Notes: generated from the letters alone by a model not told the origin. DNA of 64,000 nt from Propioniferax innocua (GCF_006716235.1 NZ_VFOR01000002.1:496001-560000), one strand, 5' to 3'; positions 27,983 through 37,382 are shown, counted from the stretch's first letter. Numbers and translations are program-made.

Positions 27983-28558
27983 ATGCTGGTACTGGCGCCA
28001 GAGAGTCTGACCGGACAGGAACAGTGCAACAGCGATGCGCGCTCCCTGCGTGGGGTCGCGCGGCGGGCCGGCGTCGATCCGGCACTGTTGCACCACTACT
28101 TCGACGGCAAGGAGGACCTGTTCGTCCATACCGCGCACCTCGCCGTCGATCCCCGGAAGAACCTCGAAGCGATCCTCGCAGTCCCCACCGACGCGATCGG
28201 CGTCACGCTCGTACGACGACTGCTGATGCTGTGGGACAGCCCCATGGGGCAGGTCACGATCCAGACGCTCACCTCCAACGCCCGTCTCGCCTCCGCGTTC
28301 GGGGCCATGATGACCAAGATCGTTCAGGAACTCGCCGCCATCCGGTTCCCCGAACTCCCCCAGCACGCCCGTGATCAGTTCATCGCACGGATCCAGGTGA
28401 CGATGGTGGGGCTGATGGTCACCCGACATCTGGTGAAACTCGACGCCATCGCCACCGCGTCCCACAAAGAACTGGCACGGACCTACGGCGCGATCATCCA
28501 GGACATCCTCGACTCCGGCATGACCGACGCACGGTCGCCCACGCACCGACACCGCTGA
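27983..28558 (+). CDS. TetR-family regulator with atypical N-terminus
   Basis: A 191-residue TetR protein. The recognition part of the HTH is textbook: SLRGVARRAGVDPALLHHYFDGKEDLF. However, helix 1, normally ILxAAxxLFAExGYxxT, is replaced by VLAPESLTGQEQCNSDAR, so the DNA-binding domain may be damaged. The ligand domain follows to a normal end. No ribosome-binding site is evident before ATG 27983. It may be a decaying gene or have its real start in another frame. Its targets are unknown. Confidence 0.65.
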   Translation: MLVLAPESLTGQEQCNSDARSLRGVARRAGVDPALLHHYFDGKEDLFVHTAHLAVDPRKNLEAILAVPTDAIGVTLVRRLLMLWDSPMGQVTIQTLTSNARLASAFGAMMTKIVQELAAIRFPELPQHARDQFIARIQVTMVGLMVTRHLVKLDAIATASHKELARTYGAIIQDILDSGMTDARSPTHRHR

Positions 28559-28615
28559 TGAAGCCCAGCAGGTTCGGACAAACCTTGCACGCTCCCCCCG
28601 ATCTAACGTGCCCAC

Positions 28616-28987
28616 ATGATCACGCACATAGCGACCGCCATCATCTACGTCAGCGATCAGGACCAAGCCTTGACGTTCTACCGGGACATACTGGGCTTCG
28701 ACATCGTCCAAGACGTCGAGATGGAGCACGAAGGCCGCTGGTTGGAAGTCGCTCCGGCGCACGGCACGACCTCCCTCATGCTGGCCTCAGCATCCGCCTT
28801 CGGCAAACAGCCGGGTGAAGGGGCACATCTGACTTTCGCAACAGATGACGTTGCCGCAACCGCCGAGGCCATCAAAGTTCGAGGCGCAGAGGTCTCCGAG
28901 GTGACAGTCGCTCCGTGGGGCACCTATGCGACGGTCGCAGCACCCGACGGACACGACCTGCAGTTCAACGAACGACACATCAAGTAA
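28616..28987 (+). CDS. VOC-superfamily (glyoxalase/dioxygenase-fold) protein
   Basis: A 123-residue single VOC domain made of two beta-alpha-beta-beta-beta units. It has AIIYVSDQDQALTFYRDILGF at the start, WLEVAPAHG in the middle and APDGHDLQFNE at the end, with acidic/histidine positions available for metal. Function may be glyoxalase-like or resistance-related; not assignable. TAACGT at 28604-28609 ends 6 bases before ATG, so it is probably leaderless. Confidence 0.8.
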   Translation: MITHIATAIIYVSDQDQALTFYRDILGFDIVQDVEMEHEGRWLEVAPAHGTTSLMLASASAFGKQPGEGAHLTFATDDVAATAEAIKVRGAEVSEVTVAPWGTYATVAAPDGHDLQFNERHIK

Positions 28988-29033
28988 CCGCTCCACTACG
29001 GCCATGCGAATGCGAACACGACCCTGCCGGGTC

Positions 29034-29234
29034 TCACTCCTCGGCGTTGCCAGTGTGCACGAGTCGCAGGCGTCCCACCTGGGTGTCGTAGGCCGCGTTC
29101 ATGAGCGGGTGGCCCGTTTCGCTGGTCAAGTCCATCTGCGCCACAGCGCCTGCCCAATAGCGCAGGATTCGGGATGCTTCTGCTGTTGGGGACTTTGTGC
29201 AGAAATCCTCGATGACTAGGAAAACATCCATCAA
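29034..29234 (-). CDS. Small hypothetical protein divergent from the MerR gene
   Basis: A 66-residue frame with codon usage like real genes here. It reads SRILRYWAGAVAQMDLTSET and then GHPLMNAAYDTQVGRLRLV, without a recognised domain. It begins 16 bases from the start of the divergent tandem-MerR gene, which leaves little room for separate promoters. It could be a real small gene or chance. Confidence 0.35.
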   Translation of the reverse strand: MMDVFLVIEDFCTKSPTAEASRILRYWAGAVAQMDLTSETGHPLMNAAYDTQVGRLRLVHTGNAEE

Positions 29235-29250
29235 TCAGGAGGTTTCGGTC

Positions 29251-29979
29251 GTGCGAACCGCCGCATTGGCGCGGGCTGTGGGAGTGAGCACGCAGACCAT
29301 CCGCAATCTGGAGACACGCGGGATCCTGCCCCCGGCCCCTCGACTCGCCAATGGGTACCGAAGCTACGGCGAATGTCATCTTGCGGCTCTCCACGCCTAT
29401 CGCGCTCTCACCGATGCCTTCGACATCGCAACCGCCGGCCACATCCTTATCCTCATCCAAGCAGGAGAGGTGGACAGCGCGCTGCGGACCATCACGGCAC
29501 GAATCTGCCGACACGACGCTGAGCGGCATCATCTGGACGACACCATCGCAGCTCTGCAGTATGACCCACCAAAGCAACAATCTGCCCATCACGGCCTGCG
29601 CACCATCACCGAGACTGCCCGAGCCCTCCACATCAAGGCCAGCACTCTGCGCGTGTGGGAAGGTGAAGGGCTACTCGAGCCCGGACGCTCACCCACCACG
29701 GGATACCGGCACTACTCTCCCAGCCTCGTGCGGCGTGCCAGCCTCATTCTCACCCTGCGTCGCGCCGGACTCGGCATCCCCCACATCCGCGACCTGCTGT
29801 CCACGCTCGACACCGACCAGGACGCCACCCGACTCTTGGAGGCACTGCGCGAACGCCACCAGCAACTTTCCCAACGCACTCGCCGCATCGTCACGGCCAT
29901 GAGCAGACTCGAGAACCATCTGAGTGCTTGGGACGGCACTCAGCAATCCATCGAAGACACCTCGTCGGGTCAAGGATGA
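29251..29979 (+). CDS. Regulator with two tandem MerR-type HTH domains
   Basis: A 242-residue protein from GTG 29251, with AGGAGG eight bases before. Residues 1-40 form one MerR HTH (ALARAVGVSTQTIRNLETRG, then GYRSYGE). Residues about 115-155 form a second (ETARALHIKASTLRVWEGEG, then GYRHYSP), each with its own wing. Each is followed by helical segments, the second with a coiled coil (LRERHQQLSQRTRRIVTAM) at the C-terminus. MerR proteins normally dimerise to bring two HTHs together; here they are fused. No metal-binding cysteines follow, so the signal is unknown. Confidence 0.8.
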   Translation: MRTAALARAVGVSTQTIRNLETRGILPPAPRLANGYRSYGECHLAALHAYRALTDAFDIATAGHILILIQAGEVDSALRTITARICRHDAERHHLDDTIAALQYDPPKQQSAHHGLRTITETARALHIKASTLRVWEGEGLLEPGRSPTTGYRHYSPSLVRRASLILTLRRAGLGIPHIRDLLSTLDTDQDATRLLEALRERHQQLSQRTRRIVTAMSRLENHLSAWDGTQQSIEDTSSGQG

Positions 29980-30097
29980 CGGCTTGATGCGCCGCCCCTC
30001 ACCGTAACCTGCCCGCGTACGAGGCCCACCGGTCGCACGGCGCGCATCCCCCACGCGGGGGAGGTCATGCCACCTCACACGTCGATATCGTCGGCCC

Positions 30098-31387
30098 ATG
30101 CACCGCCACAGCGTCGCCGACTCTCCGGCCCAGCGTCCGGGGCTCGGCGATGCCTTGCTCGCCGCGTCCTGCGGTCTGGTCTCTCTGGCCTACGTCGGGA
30201 TCGCACTGCGCCCCGACGGCACCCCCCGCACGATCGCCCTCACGCAGATGCTTCTCTCTTTCGGATTGACCGGTGCAGCGTTGTTCTGGCGAGTGCGGCC
30301 ACGGGCAGCCGGGTGCGTGATCGCCGCGCTCCTGGCTGGTTGGGCCGCAGTGTTCTGGGCAGCCATGCCCCTCAACACCGGTCTCACGCCGTATCTGCTG
30401 CTGGCCGGGTTCGTGGTGTACGCATGGACGCGGTGGGTCCCGGGACGACGCTGGGAGGCAGTGGCTGGTGTGCTCGGTCTGCTCGGCGCGGTCGTCTCCC
30501 CCGGCAATGCGCTCCCAACGACCGCCGGGTTTCGGTATGACCTGGTGGCTGTCGCCCTGCAGTGCCTCATCCTTGCCTTCGTGTGGTTGCTGGCGCGTCA
30601 TCACCGAGCGCGGGATGCGGCAACGGCACGGGCAAGGAAGGAAGGTGAGGAGCGCCGAGAGGCCGCCGAGCGAGAAAGGGAGCATCGGGTCAAGGCAGCG
30701 GCCCAGGCGGAGCGTCAGCGAATCGCCACAGAGATCCACGATGTCCTGGCCCACAGCCTGACGCTGATCCACGCGCGCTCGACCGCAGGCCTCATCACGT
30801 TGGACGCCGACCCATCCTCGGCCCGAGATGCTTTGAACGATGTGCGCGCCACAGCGTCGGAGGCCCTGAGCGGAGTGCGATCCCTCGTGGGAACTCTTGC
30901 GGGGGCAGGCACTTCCACAAGCCCAATCGCTGCCGAGGAGGCGCCAGCTCCGGCAGGCGACCTGCGGGACATACCGACTCTGCTGGATCGGTTCCGCGCC
31001 AGCGGGCTCCCCGTCCGTGGGCGCATCCCCGCGCTGCCCGAACTCACGACCGCCCAGGAGCATCTGCCGGTTCTCGTGCGTCTGGCAGTGCTGCGTGTGC
31101 TCGAGGAAGCACTGACCAACGCTCTACGCCATGGTGACCCCGCCGCTGGCGCAGACCTCGTACTCGCACTGGATGACCCGGTGCGCCTCGAGGTGCGCAA
31201 CCGTCTCCGCGACGACCTCGACTCCCCCACCGATGCCCCTGCAGTCGTCGGCACTGGAACAGGCCTCACCAGTCTCACCGCCCGTCTCTCCGACCTCGGT
31301 GGCGCGCTGCAGACCGCCATCTCTGGCGGCCACTTCGAGCTGACCGCCACGATTCCCCTGCACAACTCTCTTCTCAGGGAACTTTGA
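30098..31387 (+). CDS. Sensor histidine kinase, NarL-partner type (HPK7)
   Basis: A 429-residue kinase. The N-terminal 170 residues hold about five membrane helices with little extracytoplasmic sequence, which suggests sensing within the membrane or through the transporter. A coiled-coil linker leads to the HisKA_3 box RQRIATEIHDVLAHSL with H214. The ATPase domain has EALTNALRHG (N box) and GTGTGLTSLTARLSDLGG. TATCGT at 30086-30091 ends 6 bases before ATG, suggesting a leaderless transcript. Its stop overlaps the response regulator start (TGATG). Confidence 0.92.
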   Translation: MHRHSVADSPAQRPGLGDALLAASCGLVSLAYVGIALRPDGTPRTIALTQMLLSFGLTGAALFWRVRPRAAGCVIAALLAGWAAVFWAAMPLNTGLTPYLLLAGFVVYAWTRWVPGRRWEAVAGVLGLLGAVVSPGNALPTTAGFRYDLVAVALQCLILAFVWLLARHHRARDAATARARKEGEERREAAEREREHRVKAAAQAERQRIATEIHDVLAHSLTLIHARSTAGLITLDADPSSARDALNDVRATASEALSGVRSLVGTLAGAGTSTSPIAAEEAPAPAGDLRDIPTLLDRFRASGLPVRGRIPALPELTTAQEHLPVLVRLAVLRVLEEALTNALRHGDPAAGADLVLALDDPVRLEVRNRLRDDLDSPTDAPAVVGTGTGLTSLTARLSDLGGALQTAISGGHFELTATIPLHNSLLREL

Positions 31388-32067
31388 TGACCGCTGCTTG
31401 CGATCGCCCGATCCGCGTCCTTCTGGCCGACGACCAACCACTGTTACTGGCGTCTCTGCGCACGATCCTCGATGCCCAAGCCGAGATCGACGTAGTCGAG
31501 GCTGTCGAGGACGGTGACGCCGCACTGGCCGCGCTCGACCGGCGTCTGGTGGACGTGGCCGTCCTGGACATCCGTATGCCCGGCACCGATGGAATCACCG
31601 CTGCTCGCCGCATCGCCGACCGTGCCTCACCGCCGAAGGTCGTCATGCTCACGACCTTCGACTCGGAAGATCTCGTGCGGGCCGCCCTCGATGCGGGGGC
31701 CCAAGGGTTTCTACTCAAGGACGCCGACCCCGCGGAACTGGCCACGGCAATCCGACTGGTCCATGAGGGGCGGAGCGTCCTGGCGTCGGGGGTCACCGGT
31801 CACGTCATCCGCGCCTACCGGGAAGCGGTGGCGCACTCTGCCGGACGCATCTCATCACGCGCCCGCCAAGGGCTGGCGATGCTCACGCCCCGCGAACTCG
31901 ATGTACTGCTGGCGCTCAGCGACGGCGCCAGCAACGGCGAGATCGCCACTGTCCTCGGCGTGGGCGAGGCGACGGTCAAGACGCACATGTCCAACCTGCT
32001 CATCAAGCTCGACTGCCGAGACCGTGTGGCACTGGTGGTGCTGGCCCATCGGGCGGGCTTGGCCTGA
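31387..32067 (+). CDS. NarL/FixJ-type response regulator
   Basis: A 226-residue regulator. The receiver has D15/D16, phosphoacceptor D61 (VAVLDIRMPG), the LTTF threonine and the LLKD lysine. The LuxR-type HTH at the C-terminus reads LTPRELDVLLALSDGASNGE and then VKTHMSNLLIKL. It is partner of the kinase upstream and probably controls the ABC transporter that follows 88 bases later. Confidence 0.94.
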   Translation: MTAACDRPIRVLLADDQPLLLASLRTILDAQAEIDVVEAVEDGDAALAALDRRLVDVAVLDIRMPGTDGITAARRIADRASPPKVVMLTTFDSEDLVRAALDAGAQGFLLKDADPAELATAIRLVHEGRSVLASGVTGHVIRAYREAVAHSAGRISSRARQGLAMLTPRELDVLLALSDGASNGEIATVLGVGEATVKTHMSNLLIKLDCRDRVALVVLAHRAGLA

Positions 32068-32155
32068 CCCCTCCCCCACGCGGCGGAGGCAGAACGGCTG
32101 AATTTCCGTCATGCGCCCGATCCGTCATCACCGGTCCCGGGCTTTGACTTGACCC

Positions 32156-32911
32156 ATGACGACTCCTGCTGCACCGGAACCGCACTCTCCTCCACCCGGA
32201 ACCACTCCTGTGGTCTCGTGTCGCGGGCTCACCAAGTCCTACACAGGTCGTCCTGTCCTCGACGGACTCGACATGGACATCCTTCCCGGGCGGGTCCACG
32301 GATTCCTGGGCCGCAACGGCGCGGGCAAGTCCACCACCATCCGCATGGTCCTCGGTCTCGAACAGCCCGACGCCGGGCATATCTCGCTGTTCGGCCGGCC
32401 GTGGGAGCGGGGCGCACTCGACCGGATCGGTGCGAGCGTCGACGGACCCGCGTTGTATGGGCACCTGTCTGCGCGGGACAACCTGACCGTCCATGCCCGG
32501 CTTCTGGGCTGCTCCCGTTCACGGATCGATGAAGTGCTGGGGCTCGTCGGCCTGGAAGGCACCGGCCGCAAGCGAGCCAGGTCGTTCTCCACCGGCATGA
32601 AGATGCGTCTCACCCTTGCGGTCGCCCTGCTCGGGGAGCCCGAGGTCCTGATCCTGGACGAACCGCAGAACGGGTTGGATCCCCAGGGCATCGTCGAGCT
32701 GCGCATGCTGTTGCGGGATCATGCGGCCGCCGGCGGCACGGTGTTGGTCAGTTCTCACCAGTTGGGCGAGGTGTCTCGTCTCGTTGACGACATCACCGTG
32801 CTCGCCGCGGGACGGTGCCAGTGGAGTGGGCCATTGGAGGACTTCGCCCCCGTGGGCATGTTGGAGGAACGTTTCCTCGAGCTCACGATGACCGCGGAGG
32901 CGTCCCGATGA
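32156..32911 (+). CDS. ABC transporter ATP-binding protein, BcrA/LanF-like
   Basis: A 251-residue ATPase. Walker A GRNGAGKST, Q-loop region LEQPDAG, signature FSTGMKMRL and Walker B VLILDEPQNGLDP are present, with the H-loop SSHQ. The altered signature (FSTGM for LSGGQ) is usual in bacitracin/lantibiotic-immunity and NatA-like exporters. The Q in EPQNGLDP replaces the common T. The stop overlaps the permease start (ATGA). Likely role: drug or peptide resistance under control of the adjacent two-component system. Confidence 0.9.
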   Translation: MTTPAAPEPHSPPPGTTPVVSCRGLTKSYTGRPVLDGLDMDILPGRVHGFLGRNGAGKSTTIRMVLGLEQPDAGHISLFGRPWERGALDRIGASVDGPALYGHLSARDNLTVHARLLGCSRSRIDEVLGLVGLEGTGRKRARSFSTGMKMRLTLAVALLGEPEVLILDEPQNGLDPQGIVELRMLLRDHAAAGGTVLVSSHQLGEVSRLVDDITVLAAGRCQWSGPLEDFAPVGMLEERFLELTMTAEASR

Positions 32912-34329
32912 TCAGAGCTCTTCGCGCCGAGGTGACGCGCACCCGTGGGTCTGCGGCCTTGCTGCTGACACTCAGTGGACTGATCTTCGCCCTGCTCTCC
33001 AGCCGGTTCGCCGTCTCTGCCGGCATGAACGGCAGCGTGCATGATCTGTTGAACTGGCAGGGCTTGTACGCAACAGGGCTCGCCGCACCGATCATGACGC
33101 TCCTGGCTGGCGCTGTCGCCGACCGCGAACGCGGCGCCCGTGAAGGTGGGACCAGATGGCGCAGCACACCCCGTCACCTGATCCTCATCGCTCGCGCGCT
33201 CGTACTCATCGCCCTGTCTGGTGTGTTCCATCTGCTCTCATACGGCGGTATCGCCGTGGTGGCCATGCTGACGGGGTTCACGGATGCAATGGGAAGCATC
33301 GTGATCGCCGCTCTGGTGAGCTGGGTGTCATCGTGGGCGCTGTGCCTGCCGGGTCTGGTGCTGGCCGACCTCTCCGGAACGATCCCGGCCATACTCATAG
33401 CCCTTGGGTTGCAGATCATCGGCACGCTTTCCGCGGAGAAGTCGTGGTGGTGGGCCGTCCCGATGACGTGGCCGGTGCGACCCTCGTTGTGGGCGCTGGG
33501 CGTGCATCAGAACGCGGTGCCACTCGCGCCCGGTGAAACACCGATCATCACCGAGCCGTGGACGGCTTTGGCCGGCTGCATCATCACTGCCGCAGCCTCA
33601 CTTGCAGTTCTGCTGCTTCTCGACAGAAACACCAGGCATCTCCCTTGGGTGGGACGCCGCGCTGTTGTCGCCCCAGCGCCACGTCGTTCGACGCGTGGCG
33701 GAGCCCTCGGAGCCGCGCACCTGGCTCTGCGCGGGACCGCCATCGGCTGGCTCACTGCCGGGGCACTCGCGTTGATGGTGGTCGTCGCGCTCGTGGATCG
33801 GCCCGGTGCCGCAGCCGGGACTTTCTCCTATCTGGTGTTGCCGGTCGGAGCGATCATCCTGCCGGTCGTGGCCTGGTCCGGGGTGCGCGATGCGTGGCGG
33901 ATCACTGCGCTGAAGGGCCCACGAACGCGTCACGCGCTCGTTGCCCGCATCGTCATTCACGTGGCGGCCATGACCGCGGCCGCGGTCATGGCGGTCCTGC
34001 TCGAGGGCTCCCCCGAGGACCTTCCGCGTCGCACATTGCTGTGGGTATTGACCGGCGCTGTGGTGGTACTGGCGTCTCTGACGACCACGATTCGTTTCGG
34101 ACCGGGAATGGCCATCGCCGGAGGACTGCTGTGGTGGATCTTCTCGGTCACCTTCGCCGGCGATGTTCTTGCATCCACTCCCCTATGGGCCGTTTCACTG
34201 CCGCTGTGGGCCGAATGCGCGGACACACCGGCACGCCTCATGCTCGCCGTTCCCACATGCCTGGTGCTGTTCACCGGGCTGCTGTTCATGGTGCGACGCG
34301 CAGAGACAGTTCGGCTGCGAGCGGGATGA
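32908..34329 (+). CDS. ABC-2 type permease partner
   Basis: A 473-residue integral membrane protein with about twelve hydrophobic segments, roughly twice the length of a simple ABC-2 permease. The LLAGAVADRERGAREGG loop near residue 75 is typical of BcrB/LanE-type permeases that export or expel peptides. It overlaps the ATPase gene by four bases. The second half repeats the helix pattern, suggesting an internal duplication or fusion. Confidence 0.85.
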   Translation: MIRALRAEVTRTRGSAALLLTLSGLIFALLSSRFAVSAGMNGSVHDLLNWQGLYATGLAAPIMTLLAGAVADRERGAREGGTRWRSTPRHLILIARALVLIALSGVFHLLSYGGIAVVAMLTGFTDAMGSIVIAALVSWVSSWALCLPGLVLADLSGTIPAILIALGLQIIGTLSAEKSWWWAVPMTWPVRPSLWALGVHQNAVPLAPGETPIITEPWTALAGCIITAAASLAVLLLLDRNTRHLPWVGRRAVVAPAPRRSTRGGALGAAHLALRGTAIGWLTAGALALMVVVALVDRPGAAAGTFSYLVLPVGAIILPVVAWSGVRDAWRITALKGPRTRHALVARIVIHVAAMTAAAVMAVLLEGSPEDLPRRTLLWVLTGAVVVLASLTTTIRFGPGMAIAGGLLWWIFSVTFAGDVLASTPLWAVSLPLWAECADTPARLMLAVPTCLVLFTGLLFMVRRAETVRLRAG

Positions 34330-34440
34330 GCAGGGTCCCGGTTACCAGGCTGTGGTGCGCGATGGTCTGCGTTGGCTGCAAGTCGAACCCCGACGCCATG
34401 CTCACGCCCCGCAAGCCTCCCGACAACTACGATCAAGAGC

Positions 34441-34944
34441 ATGTCTCTCCCCCGCCATCAGCGTTCCGGAGCAATCGCCGCGGGGCGGCGTCACTCCGTG
34501 TGGTGTCGCGACGATGGCACCGTCGTCGCGGTCGAACACGATCGTGCTGGCGAATGCCAGGTTTCGACGTGGGAGAACGTGGTCGCAGTCGCTGCCGGCA
34601 ACGTCCACACCTTCAGCAACACCGGCAAGTCACACACGCTCGGTCTTCGGAATGACGGAACGGTCGTGGCCACAGGGTGGAACGCACACGGTCAATGCGA
34701 GGTCAACGGCTGGCACAGTATCCGCTCACTCGCCGCAGGCTGGCGCTTCACCCTCGGCGTCCGCGAGGACGGCACTGTCATCGCCACCGGCCGCAATGTT
34801 GAGGGCCAGTGCAACACGAGTGATTGGGACGATGTCGTGGCCATCGCTGCTGGCTCTCGCCACTCCCTCGCGCTCCGCTCCGACGGAACGATCCTCTCCA
34901 CCGGAAGCAACGAACACCATCAATGCGATGTGTCAGCGCGGTAG
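34441..34944 (+). CDS. RCC1-like repeat protein (short)
   Basis: A 167-residue protein of about three and a half RCC1/BLIP-II-type repeats. The unit is AAGxxHxxxLRxDGTVxATGxNxxGQCxxxxWxxVxxI, seen at roughly residues 10, 46, 88 and 129. A full beta-propeller needs seven blades, so this one is short: it may be a fragment or assemble as a dimer. There is no signal peptide. ATG 34441 lies behind a weak AAGAG. It follows the ABC module, but no functional link is clear. Confidence 0.75.
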   Translation: MSLPRHQRSGAIAAGRRHSVWCRDDGTVVAVEHDRAGECQVSTWENVVAVAAGNVHTFSNTGKSHTLGLRNDGTVVATGWNAHGQCEVNGWHSIRSLAAGWRFTLGVREDGTVIATGRNVEGQCNTSDWDDVVAIAAGSRHSLALRSDGTILSTGSNEHHQCDVSAR

Positions 34945-35021
34945 CGACCCACCTCTGCTGCAGCGCCGCCATCTTGAGACGTACTGCACTCAGAGCTTCT
35001 CGGCTTGAGAAGCCCCAAGGC

Positions 35022-35067
35022 GTGGTTGCTATTCCCTGCCCTCGTCGCCAGATAGAAAGCACACCCC
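35022..35067 (+). repeat. Intergenic repeat GACCCTCRTCGCC...GCACACCYC, copy A
   Basis: The core gccctcgtcgccagatag continues to aaagcacacccc, ending at 35067. It matches copies at 39381-39434, 40601-40634 and, more weakly, 43024-43050. It lies 77 bases after the RCC1-like gene and 157 bases before the second ABC module. The left arm (gcgtggttgc) is degenerate compared with copy B. Confidence 0.75.
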
Positions 35068-35223
35068 GGTGGATACCCACATCCTACCTTGTTGGACCGG
35101 CACCGACTTGGCCTTGTCCACTGGTGATGACAGTTCTTGCCATCGCCGTGACGCGAACGCCAGCGCTGGGCTTTGCTCGTCGTAAGCCTTCGAATGGAGG
35201 GCCGGTACTGGAAGGAATAGATA

Positions 35224-35964
35224 GTGCAGGCGAACAACGTTAGCGCGGTGAGTGCCGTTGCTGTGGGGCGGCAGATCGCGAGCGGCGACTGGGTTTTGCG
35301 GGAGTGTTCGGTGACGTTCTCTCCAGGGTCGTTGACGGCGATCGTGGGTGCCAGCGGCGCAGGCAAGACGTCACTGATGTATTGCTTGAGCGGGTTGGAT
35401 GCTCCTACCGCGGGTCAGGTGCTGGTTGAGGGTCATGACGTCTATGCGATGTCTCGGCAGGCGCGGGCGACGTTCCTGCGGTCGCGGGTCGGGTTCGTGT
35501 TCCAGCAGTACAACCTGGTGAGCTATCTCAGCGTCGAGGAGAACGTGGCCCTACCGCTGTCTCTGGCCGGCCGGCAGGTTGACCGTCAGGTCCTCACTCG
35601 GCTGCTGGAACGCTTCGGCTTGGCGGCGAAGGCAGGGACGGCCGCGGGGGCGCTGTCGGGCGGCGAGCAACAACGGGTGGCGCTGTGCCGTGTGCTGCTG
35701 CTCCGACCCGCTGTCGTATTCGCCGACGAGCCAACGGGCGCGTTGGACAGCGCCAATTCACGCCTGGTTCTGGAGGTTCTGCGGGAGCTCGCGGATGCAG
35801 GGATCACGGTGGTGATGGTGACGCATGACGTGGATGCCGCTGTCCGTGCTGATCGTGTGGTGTTCATGCGCGACGGGTCGATCACCGGGGTTGGCTCCGG
35901 GCTGGACGCCGGTCAGGTGCTGGCCGGAATGCGTCAACGGGTGCGTGGGCGGGAGGTGCGGTGA
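35224..35964 (+). CDS. ABC transporter ATPase, MacB/LolD-type
   Basis: A 246-residue ATPase with Walker A GASGAGKTS, Q-loop FQQYNLVSYLSVEENV, signature LSGGEQQRVA, Walker B VVFADEPTGALDS and H-loop MVTHD. The YxxLS...ENV Q-loop and GEQQR signature mark the MacB/LolD/BceA group, which works with FtsX-fold permeases rather than moving substrate through a channel. GTG start; the end overlaps the permease gene. The group commonly provides antimicrobial-peptide resistance. Confidence 0.93.
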   Translation: MQANNVSAVSAVAVGRQIASGDWVLRECSVTFSPGSLTAIVGASGAGKTSLMYCLSGLDAPTAGQVLVEGHDVYAMSRQARATFLRSRVGFVFQQYNLVSYLSVEENVALPLSLAGRQVDRQVLTRLLERFGLAAKAGTAAGALSGGEQQRVALCRVLLLRPAVVFADEPTGALDSANSRLVLEVLRELADAGITVVMVTHDVDAAVRADRVVFMRDGSITGVGSGLDAGQVLAGMRQRVRGREVR

Positions 35965-37382
35965 TGCTGCGTCATGTGGTGCGGATCCTTCGCAGCGACT
36001 GGGCTGGGTGGGCGCCAAGTATGGGCGTGGTCGCCGCGGTGACGATCCTGGTCACGGCGTGCACGAACCAGTTCCTCTGGACCAGTTCCACCGAGTTCTT
36101 GGACGCGGCCCGGCGATCAGGTCTCGACGGCGGCGAGTTCGCGATGGTTTCGATGACGATCTACACGGTGATCGCGCTGCTCGCGGTGTGCTCGCTGACC
36201 GTAGTGGGCTCCGCGACGGTGGAACGCACCCGCAGCACGTTCGCCCAGTGGCAGCTGATGGGAGCCTCGCCCCGGCAGGTCCGCGCCTGCCTGTGGGCGC
36301 TGGTCGGGCTGGCCAGCTTCGTCGGGGCCGTTCCGGGGGTGGTGCTCGGCTCGGTCCTGAGTTCGCTCGTGGTGCCGTGGTTCAACGCGATGGCCGGTGC
36401 GAGCTTTCCGGGCGGCACCGGTGACTTCGCTCCACCACCCTTCACGCCAAGCGCTGTCGCGGGTAGCGCGGCGCTTGTGCTCTCGGTGGTGACCTGTCTG
36501 CTGGGAGCTGCCTGGCCTGCGCATCGTGCGGCTCTGGTGGAGCCCGTTGAAGCGATGCGTGGGCCCGCGGCTGTGCAGAGCCGGCGTGCGTGGGGGCGAT
36601 GGCTCGTTGGAGGCCTGCTGCTGGCCTGTGCTGTGGCGATGGCGGTCGCCACGCCCCGAACGCTGGATCCTGCGCAGGTCGGGCGGTCGACCACGGCGAC
36701 GGTGAATGCGGCGACATGGGTCGGCGGATTGAGCGCCGGAGCGGTCTACGTGGCCGGACCCGCTCTGGTGCATGTCGCCCTGAGCCTCGCGCACCAGGTC
36801 CTGCGTCTCCTCCGTGTCCCCGTGGGACAGGTGGCAGCGCGCTCGGCCCGGGCGCAAGCGGCGATGAACGCGAACACGATCGCACCGTTGGCGGCAGCGA
36901 TCGGACTGGGCGGCGTCATCTTCACCGCAACCGGCTCCTACCTAGCCGTGATGACGCGGGCGGGTTTCCCGCTGGAGGATCCGAACCTGACCGACGTCGC
37001 TCTTCTCTCGGGGCTGTTCTGCTTGATGGCGATCGCGACGAGCATGGCGGTCATCGCGCTCAGCGGCCGCGACCAGGTGCGCGAGCACACGACGCTGCGC
37101 GCGTCGGGGATGAGCCCCGTGCAGGTCTCACGCTTGGTCGCGTGGCAGTCGTTCTGTCTGGCTCTGTGCGCAGCCGGGATGGGGCTGCTTCCGGTGGCTC
37201 TGGTCGCGTGGCTGGTGGTCAGCTGCTCACTGGCGCTGGTGGGCTCCGTGGCGCTGAGCGTGCCATGGCTGGGGTTGGCCGCGGGCTTCCTGGTGTGCTG
37301 GTTCGTGCTGTGGGCCGTCCAGTTCAGCCAGGCGATGCCGTGGCTGCGCCGGGAAGCAGCGGCGGGGCTGCGCCACGCCTGA
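35964..37382 (+). CDS. FtsX-like ABC permease
   Basis: A 472-residue membrane protein with about eight to ten helices and an FtsX-type pattern: one helix near the N-terminus, then a three-helix group with TVVGSATVERTRSTFAQWQL and MGASPRQVRACLWALVG, repeated in the second half (TTLRASGMSPVQVSRLVAWQS). That internal duplication is typical of actinobacterial FtsX permeases. GGAGG precedes ATG 35964, which shares the A of the ATPase stop codon; a GTG three bases earlier is also possible. Confidence 0.88.
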   Translation: MLRHVVRILRSDWAGWAPSMGVVAAVTILVTACTNQFLWTSSTEFLDAARRSGLDGGEFAMVSMTIYTVIALLAVCSLTVVGSATVERTRSTFAQWQLMGASPRQVRACLWALVGLASFVGAVPGVVLGSVLSSLVVPWFNAMAGASFPGGTGDFAPPPFTPSAVAGSAALVLSVVTCLLGAAWPAHRAALVEPVEAMRGPAAVQSRRAWGRWLVGGLLLACAVAMAVATPRTLDPAQVGRSTTATVNAATWVGGLSAGAVYVAGPALVHVALSLAHQVLRLLRVPVGQVAARSARAQAAMNANTIAPLAAAIGLGGVIFTATGSYLAVMTRAGFPLEDPNLTDVALLSGLFCLMAIATSMAVIALSGRDQVREHTTLRASGMSPVQVSRLVAWQSFCLALCAAGMGLLPVALVAWLVVSCSLALVGSVALSVPWLGLAAGFLVCWFVLWAVQFSQAMPWLRREAAAGLRHA

